Assembly: GCA_004380135.1 (NCBI GenBank)
Contig: QXCR01000144.1
Coordinates: 53,604-117,603, forward strand
Direction: 5' to 3'
Source: Stemphylium vesicarium
Lineage: Eukaryota > Ascomycota > Dothideomycetes > Pleosporales > Pleosporaceae
Length of the DNA: 64,000 nucleotides
In this document: in pieces, positions 57,001-64,000 of the stretch
Layout of the letters: every line of letters begins with the position of its first letter
Position numbering within the stretch: position 1 is the stretch's first letter
Position numbers and translations under genes: made by a program
The notes under the pieces: generated by a model
Databases searched by the model: none
Told to the model about the DNA's origin: nothing
What the model saw: the letters and a program-made list of their open reading frames with translations, nothing else

Positions 57001-60000
57001 TGTGGTTTCCTCGCGAGATGACCACGCTCAAGTCCGCAAGCCACCTTAAGGTCCGCCCTCCCTATGTCGGACGCAAGAGAAGATCTTTGTGTATAAGGCA
57101 AAGATTATGCCTCAAATTGTCCGGCGGCTCTGCTGAATCTTATGCTGTCTTCGTCCGTCACGTTGAGGAAAGTCTGTTCGATGGTCAATATAAAGCGCCA
57201 GCTTTGGACTTCCTCAACCACCCCGCGGGTGTATTTCTCGTGATAAGCTGGCAGTCTCGCTCAATAAGATCCAGACGGGTACCTTTGTGCGTCGTCGTAG
57301 GCCTTGCACGTCAAGGATGGATGTCATCGAGGAGGACACTGCATTAGACCTGGCCTTGTGTCCATCCCCCACCCCCGATCCAAATTTGTCGAGACTGTAT
57401 TCCACATGCGATGCCTATGTCCTGCATCTCTAAGATGTTCTGAACTCCGGCTGGGATGTGCGGTCTGATGCCAGTGAGCTTTATGAATGCGACCCGGGAG
57501 GATAACCCTTCTATAAGCTTGTGTGCCTGGGGCATGACCTTTTGGCAAGTATGACCGCGGCTCAGTTGGAGCATCTCCTTGCTCGCGTCGACGATTATAC
57601 TCCGACACCAGACGTTGTTGGCCAGGACTCGAGTGGTTTGCGCTTTGTAAGACCACCCAGCAACTCTCTGCATAGGGTGACATGGATCGGTCCCATGCGG
57701 ACCTAGAGACCCCGCCTGGTCTCAACTACACACGTTCTGGGAGCTAGCTTGAGGATGCCTCTGTTGATCAACGCCATGATACCCATTCGTGGATACGTTT
57801 TCGGGGATCCGCATGCCAGCAGGCCGACAAGTCTCATCCTTTGTCCGCAAGATGAGAGCCTGTCGGCCCTACCGAGCACAGAGCCTTTGTGCCTACAGTC
57901 ATTTGGTTGCCTCGGTGGCAATGTTCCTCGACGGTATACTCGAATGATACCTGACCTATCTCTGCCTTTATCGAGTGGTCGTTGCCGAGTCGGGGTCGAG
58001 GGTGCCCCTCGCGGTCAGGCGGCGCACCTTACTGGAAGAGCTTGTTGCGTACACCGGCCACCGAAAACGATGTAGTCTTGTTGACCAGGGCCGTTCCGAG
58101 GAACCTTGTTCGTTCCCGACTCGATCCGACGAGCGTCGTCCGAGCGTGTAGCCGAAGTATGCATCGGGCAGTAAGGGGTGTCTTAGTCTCGTTTCTTTGA
58201 GGGAAGGGGTCGAGGTCGCGTCGCTGCACTTCTAGTGCTTCGTTCTAGAGAATCATCGTCAGCTCTTGTACCTCTGCGCTGTTGTCCTACTTGCCTGCGC
58301 TGGACTAGGACATGTGTGGATCGGCCATCATCAAACTATCCCTCGCCGGGGTAGGTAGAATTTCCATGACCCGTCAAAAATGTTGTTGGATGCCTTCTAA
58401 TAGCCCTGGAGAATCACTGCAAGAGTTCGGTGCTCTTATTGGTTGTTCGGGGGTTGGGAGAACTCCCACGGAGGAGTCTGACTCGGTTGGTATGGCCTGA
58501 CAGGGGCAGATGCGCGCACCCACGACTACTGTTGCCCATTTCAGATCTTCAGGATGCTCCTTTCTCAAGGTCGTCATGTCCGTTGTTTCATTCGAGGGAT
58601 GCGCGACGAAATCCCCCGGGGGTAATGGCAGACGTTTGACGCAATCAAGTCCTGCTCGAATGCGCCCGCGCTGCTCATGGGGAGACTATACCGAACATCG
58701 ACAGGGTATTCCTACCTGCTTTAACAAATCCAGTCAAGCCGAGATGGATCTTTGCTGCCGCTGCAAAGTGCAACTGGAAGAGGGGCAGACTGGAATACCG
58801 CAGTGGCTGCACCAATTGCCTCACGATCGACCTGGTCATTCATTAGCATCCTTAGGGTGAGGAGGTCTTCCAAATTTGTTGTCGCTCAGGTGGGTGTCTT
58901 ACCGTATGGTGCTCGGAGCGAGCTGCTACTGCACCGGAGGTCCGCATCGGAATTATACCTGAGGCATACAATACTGGTACTCTTTGCTGGAGCTTCATCA
59001 TAAAGCCTGCATGATAGAAAATATATTGTTGTTCTGCGCGATGTTGATGCGGTGGTGGTGTTGTCGTCGTCGAGGAGGGGCAATATCCAGCCAATTCCCT
59101 GCCAAGGCTCACCGCCAGCGTGCCAGATGCGAAGCAACACCAGAGCGAACTTTACCAGGGGTAATTGAAATATGATGACAACAGATGAGGTTCGAAGCTC
59201 GATGTTGAATAGCTTTGGTGCACAGTGTTTCAGCTGAAGACCAGGAAGGGGGTCAGCTTCAAAGCTGTGGGGAAGGGCCTCGATGGGTAGAGCAACAGCC
59301 CTGACAGAAGATGGCTATCTAATGGAGCACCACGATGCACCTTGAAATCATGCCGTCGCCTGAGAGCTCCGCAAAGCCAGTCCACTCGCAGCCTTGGCGA
59401 ACGCCCACATCACCGTCCCCCCTTCATTCCCACGACTACCAAAATTGCCATGACACCCACCTTCACCAACCTCCCTTGGCTATATTTACCGAGTATCTCA
59501 TCCAACATTTCATTAAGTAGCCTCCAGCTACAGGATGGCAGAGGTGGAAATGAAGGTTACAAGGTTTTCAAAATCAGATAAGTACAATTTCTATTTCATT
59601 CTAGATCCAGAGGTTCGATTACGGCGGCACCTCAATCTGGATCAAAAAAGATGTAGCCTGTATCAGGCAGGTGAGTATGACCGACTAACACCCTGGTACT
59701 TGCGAACCTTTTGCGCTTTTCTGCTGCGTGCCATGGGCTCTGTCAGGAGCAAACTTGAGTAATCTGCTGCTTGTTTTCTCTGCTTTTGATGAAGGAGAGT
59801 CTTCGAGTTTGTTGGAGTCGGTAGGGTTGAGTACAGCACCGCCAGGGCTTCTCTTTTTGTTTTCCTCACGTAGGCAAGTCACCACTCCTGCTACAGTTGC
59901 TACCGCACTTCGCATTCAATTTTGGCTCTCATGAGAGTGCCAGAGACCTTCGAGTAGTCCTCCTCCAAGTCCGACTATGGCTAAGAGCACAAGGGGCTTT

Positions 60001-60923
60001 TTGGGTCGCTTGCAGAGGCAGAAATTCCATCTTTCGACTTTATTTTGGCTTACTATGCGCTCATAGGGTAAGAGGTTGTGGCAGATATACTAAGCAGACT
60101 CCGCATCGACGCTATGTGGCGATTCCCTGTTCAGGAAGACTCTGAACGAAGAGGCCTCCAGAACCACCTCTAGCCTATTCGAAACCGGTTGAAATGAGGG
60201 ATATGCGCCGTACAGTAAACACACAGTCCTCCAAGTGCGAGGCCTGCAATGGCTTTCGCTAGAACTTGAGAGCAGACCTGAACATGTCAATACTAACGTT
60301 TCCTGCGTGTTTTTTTCGTTTTGTTGGCCTCATCAGATCTTCGACTTAAGCGTCAATCGCGTGAACTCGTGATGCAACTTGCTTGACTACTATGGAGCAG
60401 GCTTTTTGAGGCACAATGTGTATCGTAGTAGAAAGCAGGATAACAAGGAGAGAATAGAGATGTATAAGCAGTAGTCGGAGATATACCGGCTTTAAGCGTC
60501 ATATATGGGCAATATATTATCTAATATACCCACAAAGGTAACGTCAATCCAAGCGTGCCGGGACGCACGGTGTAACGGGACGCTTTCTCTTCCGGACCCT
60601 CGGATTGTCCACAGCGCTCTTGAATACAGGCAAATGTAATGTGCATCTATTCTGCAGCTCTTCTTCTCCTAGCACATCAGCCTCCGATACTGAAAAGCGC
60701 ATTATTGGCTATGCTATCGCCCGTTCTATTAGTGCTGTTCACTAACTCTCCTCTAACACCCCCCTGCTTATCCGCCACAATACTTATCTGTGGAGGGTTC
60801 GGTGAGCTATAAAGCAAGCTAAGCTTATTGCCTCAAACGGCTCTTATTTCCGGATAGCGGCTGCAGCATCCAACTTTACAATTCACAGATCACGGCAATA
60901 TAATAAAGTTATCTCCTTTAAAT
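54052..60923. other. 6.9 kb gene-poor region
   Basis: No intact gene can be supported here. Both strands carry many frames of 60-160 codons with no domain and no consistent splice pattern. The first 200 bases are UBC13 3' flank. Parts of 57,300-59,150 read on the minus strand as protein-like stretches broken by stops and frame changes (for example IPAGVQNILEMQDIGIACGI near 57.4 kb, and RMLMNDQVDREAIGAATAVF near 58.8 kb), perhaps a decayed gene. From about 60,300 the DNA becomes A/T-richer up to the NLR stop. No inverted or direct terminal repeats of a transposon were recognised. Confidence 0.5.
58700..59110 (-). pseudogene. Possible decayed coding fragment
   Basis: Reading the minus strand gives VPVLYASGIIPMRTSGAVAA in one frame and then, after a TGA and a frame change, ATTNLEDLLTLRMLMNDQ and AVFQSAPLPVALCSGSKDPS in another, ending in TAA and TAG codons. 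The composition is protein-like, but the family is not recognised. It may equally be chance; I mention it because it is the densest such stretch in the gene-poor region. Confidence 0.2.
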
Positions 60924-63900
60924 TTACTTACACTCCGCTCGCCAGATATTTAGTGTGTTAAGCGAAGACTGTGTATCAAAGTGTTCCTCGCCAAGAACCT
61001 GCTCACGCAGCTGAAAGCATCTTTCTATTAGTGCAAGAGCCTCTTCGTGACGGGCTTGTGACTGCAGCGTGAAGGCGAGATTGTGCATGCTAGTCAGCGT
61101 GGAAGGATGCTCGTCGGTAAGCACTCTCTTCATCGTCTCCATCACCTGTACTCCTAGCTCTTCAGCCTCCTTCCACCGCCCTTGGTTTAAGTACGTCAAC
61201 GCTAGGTTACCCATGCTGCTCAGCGTGGCAGGATGCTCGGTGGTGAGCACTCTCTTCATCGTCTGCATCACTTGCACCTGCAGCTCTTCGGCCTCCTTCC
61301 ACCGCCCTTGGTTCCTGTACGTCGCCGCTAGGTTGGCCATGCTGTTCAGCGTGGCAGGATGCTCGTTGGTAAGCACTCTCTTGCTCGTCTGCATTACTTG
61401 CACAAACAGCTCTTCAGCCTCCTTCCACCGCCCTTGGTTCAAGTACGTCGATGCTAGGTTGTCCATCCTGTTCAGCGTGGCAGGATGCTCGTCGGTAAGC
61501 ACTCTCTTGCTCGTCTGCATTACTTGTACTCCTAGCTCTTCAGCCTCCTTCCACCGCCCTTGGTTCAAGTACGTCAACGCTAGGTTGGCCATGCTGTTCA
61601 GCGTGTCAGGATGCTCGTCGGTAAGCACTCTCTTCCTCGTCTCCATCACTTGCACTTCCAGCTCTTCAGCCTCCTTCCACCGCCCTTGGTTGCTGTACGT
61701 CGATGCTAGGTTGGCCATGCTAGTCAGCGTGGAAGGATGCTCGTCGGTAAGCACTCTCTTGCTCGTCTGCATTACTTGCACCTGCAGCTCTTCAGCCTCC
61801 TTCCACCGCCCTTGGTTCAAGTACGTCGATGCTAGGTTGTCCATGCTGCTCAGCGTGGCAGGATGCTCGTCGGTAAGCACCCTCTTCATCGTCTCCATCA
61901 CCTGTACTCCTAGCTCTTCAGCCTCCTTCCACCGCCCTTGGTTTAAGTACGTCAACGCTAGGTTGGCCATGCTGTTCAGCGTGTCAGGATGCTCGTCGGT
62001 AAGCACTCTCTTCCTCGTCTCCATCACTTGCACTTCCAGCTCTTCAGCCTCCTTCCACCGCCCTTGGTTCCTGTACGTCGCCGCTAGGTTGGCCATGCTG
62101 TTCAGCGTGTCAGGATGCTCGTCGGTAAGCACTCTCTTCCTCGTCTCCATCACTTGTACAAACAGGTCTTCAGCCTCCTTATACCGTCCGTCACTCCATA
62201 GAGTCGTAGCACATCTTGATGCAAGGCGCAATCTTTCGTTCTCGTTGTCATCCGCCAGACTATGCGACAGAACGTACTGGGCATGCGGAAGCAGTCGTCT
62301 CCACTTGCTTCTGTTACTATGGTCATTGTCTGGAAATACCCGAAGTAGCTGTGCGATAGTGCGTTTAGTCCATTCTTGGAGCCGTCCCTGCACTTGCAGC
62401 CGCTTGCGTAGAGCTTGGTGGACTAGCTGATGAACATCGATCGCAGACTCAGCAGGTCGCCTGGTGACCAGCGCATACTTGTCAAGTATCCTGATAGCAT
62501 CTTCTCTTGCTTGCACCGAGGCTGCCTCTAGAAGGTCGAGCGAGATGTCTTTTTGGTCTACGCATGCAGCAAGAAACAGACAGTTTGCGGCAAACGCATG
62601 ATTACGGCTAATCTCGTCTATGGAGAGAAGCAGTGCAGTAGCTACAGGGTCTCCTACGCCAGAATCTTGTAATCTACCCTCAGACGAGTCACCACTGTGC
62701 TCGATAGCTAGTTCTTCATGATCGTCTAGTCGTGATCGGTACTCTTGCACCGTCATACCGCTAGCCTTTATACAGGCCGCTGCTTGCGTGACTGCTAGAG
62801 GGAGATACAATAGCTCTCTTAGCAAGTGCTCGGCTTCCTGCTGCTCAGTGTTTGCGAGTGGTCTCGTTAAGCGGACTTGCAGCATCTTTAGCGCCGCATC
62901 TAATGTTAGCTCTCGCAGCGCTATAATGTTCTGTGAAGCAAGCGCCTGAGCTGTGTTTCTGTTGGTTGTTGTGAAGATGACAGAACATAGCTTTGACGGC
63001 GGCAGAAAGTCGGCCAAATCTGTAGCTTCTGTCGTGGATGAGCTGCTAGATCGCAGAGTAGTATTTTCTACGTTGTCGAAGATCAGCAAGCATTGTCGCG
63101 CACTGATCTCTACTACACAGCGTTTTGCAAGCTGCTTCATGTCGGCCTGATCGCTGTCCCAGCCTAGAACGCTGAGCTTCTGCGCAACACTTGCAAACGA
63201 CTGGTAGAGACTGTCTTTGTCGCTTGCGTCTATCCAAAAGACCGAGCAGCCCTTATTGTTCTGCATTGTTCTGTGTGCAATCTCAAGTGCGAGCTGCGAC
63301 TTGCCTGTTCCACCAGGTCCAACGATCGCTAGCATAGTCGTGGTCTGTTTGTTGCTGAAGAGCTTGGCTTCAAGCTCGGCGAGCTGCGACTCTCGGCCTA
63401 CGAAGCGGTGGTTCTGTGAGAACGGAATTATCGACGATGCGTTACTAGCTTCCTCTAGTTCGGCCTGCAGTCTGCTTCGTGCACTCTCCTGTCCTTCGCC
63501 ATACGCGGTGGGTATAGAGACGCCGAGAATCCCAAGCAGGCAGTATACGATGTCCTCCTCTTCCGTTGTTATGCGACTTTCGGTCCATCTCTTTCGCTCA
63601 GATGTACTGAACTCGTGTAAAGGACGGTTGCGCAATGCCGCGAGGGGGATGTTAGTGATCTCGTGGATAAGCTGGTCGAACAACGCTTTGTCGCCTATGG
63701 GATGTCCTTCACGTGAGAAGAACTCGACTGACACTGGCGCGATAAGCTCTTGGAGCGTCCATCCCCGAGTGAACCATTTGCTTGCACGGAACGACGCCTC
63801 CCAGTCGCTGCGTTGGACCGGCTCTGTTGCAGTCGACACTGACACGTCTAACAGGAAGACGTAGCACCGCGCCGCAGCCTTGTACCACTGAAACATCGAG

Positions 63901-64000
63901 TTGATCGCCTTCGACCGCTCGTTGTTATTCCACCTGTCGATGCAGCATGTGTCGATCCAGAAGTACTGCAGCTCGTCCTGGGCCGCCCTTTCGGCGCAAA
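60924..64000 (-). CDS. NLR-like protein, HET / NB-ARC / TPR (5' end outside window)
   Basis: This partial gene has 1024 residues visible, open to the window end. The N-terminal part is the C-terminal portion of a HET domain (YFWIDTCCIDRWNNNERSKA, FTRGWTLQELIAP, EEEDIVYCLLGILGV), found in fungal heterokaryon-incompatibility proteins. After a linker with FVGRESQLAELEAKLF comes an NB-ARC-type NTPase: P-loop GPGGTGKSQ (63297-63320) and Walker B-like CLLIFDNVE. FTTTNRNTA and LPLAVTQAAACI follow, then a helical region. From 62189 to 61056 there are nine 42-residue TPR (kinesin-light-chain type) repeats, and a tenth degenerate one before the stop. This is the fungal NLR architecture thought to sense non-self and trigger cell death. 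The visible sequence has no stop or frameshift, so the gene is probably functional. The partner or ligand is unknown. Confidence 0.92.
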   Translation of the reverse strand, partial: CAERAAQDELQYFWIDTCCIDRWNNNERSKAINSMFQWYKAAARCYVFLLDVSVSTATEPVQRSDWEASFRASKWFTRGWTLQELIAPVSVEFFSREGHPIGDKALFDQLIHEITNIPLAALRNRPLHEFSTSERKRWTESRITTEEEDIVYCLLGILGVSIPTAYGEGQESARSRLQAELEEASNASSIIPFSQNHRFVGRESQLAELEAKLFSNKQTTTMLAIVGPGGTGKSQLALEIAHRTMQNNKGCSVFWIDASDKDSLYQSFASVAQKLSVLGWDSDQADMKQLAKRCVVEISARQCLLIFDNVENTTLRSSSSSTTEATDLADFLPPSKLCSVIFTTTNRNTAQALASQNIIALRELTLDAALKMLQVRLTRPLANTEQQEAEHLLRELLYLPLAVTQAAACIKASGMTVQEYRSRLDDHEELAIEHSGDSSEGRLQDSGVGDPVATALLLSIDEISRNHAFAANCLFLAACVDQKDISLDLLEAASVQAREDAIRILDKYALVTRRPAESAIDVHQLVHQALRKRLQVQGRLQEWTKRTIAQLLRVFPDNDHSNRSKWRRLLPHAQYVLSHSLADDNENERLRLASRCATTLWSDGRYKEAEDLFVQVMETRKRVLTDEHPDTLNSMANLAATYRNQGRWKEAEELEVQVMETRKRVLTDEHPDTLNSMANLALTYLNQGRWKEAEELGVQVMETMKRVLTDEHPATLSSMDNLASTYLNQGRWKEAEELQVQVMQTSKRVLTDEHPSTLTSMANLASTYSNQGRWKEAEELEVQVMETRKRVLTDEHPDTLNSMANLALTYLNQGRWKEAEELGVQVMQTSKRVLTDEHPATLNRMDNLASTYLNQGRWKEAEELFVQVMQTSKRVLTNEHPATLNSMANLAATYRNQGRWKEAEELQVQVMQTMKRVLTTEHPATLSSMGNLALTYLNQGRWKEAEELGVQVMETMKRVLTDEHPSTLTSMHNLAFTLQSQARHEEALALIERCFQLREQVLGEEHFDTQSSLNTLNIWRAECK
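61056..62189 (-). repeat. Nine 126-base tandem TPR-coding repeats
   Basis: The repeat unit codes GRWKEAEELxVQVMxTxKRV then LTDEHPxTLxSMxNLAxTYxNQ. Eight unit junctions carry an identical run CCTTCCACCGCCC at exact 126-base spacing (61168, 61294, 61420 and so on). Units 2 and 5 encode the same 42 residues and differ by a single silent base. Variation between units is confined to a few positions of the helix pair. Confidence 0.95.

Noticed and set aside
61069..62430. 453-codon open frame on the plus strand across the TPR repeats
   Set aside because: It is the antisense shadow of the 126-base repeats: because the unit length is a multiple of three, an open antisense frame repeats too. The minus strand encodes the HET/NB-ARC/TPR protein.

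Overview
The window looks like nuclear chromosomal DNA of a filamentous ascomycete, most likely a dothideomycete (Pleosporales-like). The evidence is short GT-AG introns of about 45-220 bases with CTAAC-type branch sites, intergenic stretches of 0.3-2.5 kb, genes on both strands without operons, and a gene set typical of Pezizomycotina: an STE11 MAPKKK with SAM and RA domains, a Zn2Cys6 regulator, a DUF7514-type protein, an mpaB-type oxygenase homologue and a HET/NB-ARC/TPR NLR. The species cannot be fixed from the sequence alone. All exon joins were worked out by hand from splice signals, reading frame and recalled family conservation.

Layout. 0.9-10.2 kb: pyruvate dehydrogenase kinase (-), cytochrome c (-), a sniffer-type short-chain dehydrogenase (+), a small basic hypothetical (-), an ER-bound oxygenase mpaB/DUF2236 homologue (-) and RRG9 (+). 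11.5-15.4 kb: a small signal-peptide membrane protein (+), a low-complexity small ORF (+) and a DUF7514-type protein (-). 17.6-25.1 kb: STE11 (+) behind a 2.2 kb divergent upstream region, a zinc alcohol dehydrogenase (+) and a six-exon hypothetical (-). 26.6-37.8 kb: a large disordered protein with an F-box-like segment and a C-terminal UBA domain (+), a small zinc-ribbon-like protein (-), a cysteine-rich mini-protein (-), an SDR-like protein lacking its catalytic tyrosine (-) and a 992-residue protein I do not recognise (-). 38.9-43.1 kb: a broken interferon-induced 6-16-like gene (+) and a Zn2Cys6 transcription factor (+). 45.9-54.1 kb: the complex I subunit NDUFA2 (-) diverging from the mitochondrial pyruvate carrier MPC2 (+), and the SEA/GATOR2 subunit MTC5/WDR59 (-) diverging from UBC13 (+). 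54.1-60.9 kb is gene-poor. 60.9 kb to the window end holds the 3' part of a large NLR-like gene (-) with nine near-identical 126-base TPR repeats.

Most of the window is conserved housekeeping DNA with a mitochondrial emphasis: PDK, cytochrome c, RRG9, NDUFA2 and MPC2 all act in or on mitochondria, and PDK and MPC2 both act on pyruvate flux. UBC13 and the F-box-like/UBA protein touch ubiquitin signalling; MTC5 belongs to TORC1 amino-acid signalling. The right end (54-64 kb) is accessory in character: sparse genes, possible decayed coding fragments and a rapidly evolving NLR. I see no CRISPR array, rRNA gene, confident tRNA gene or intact transposon.
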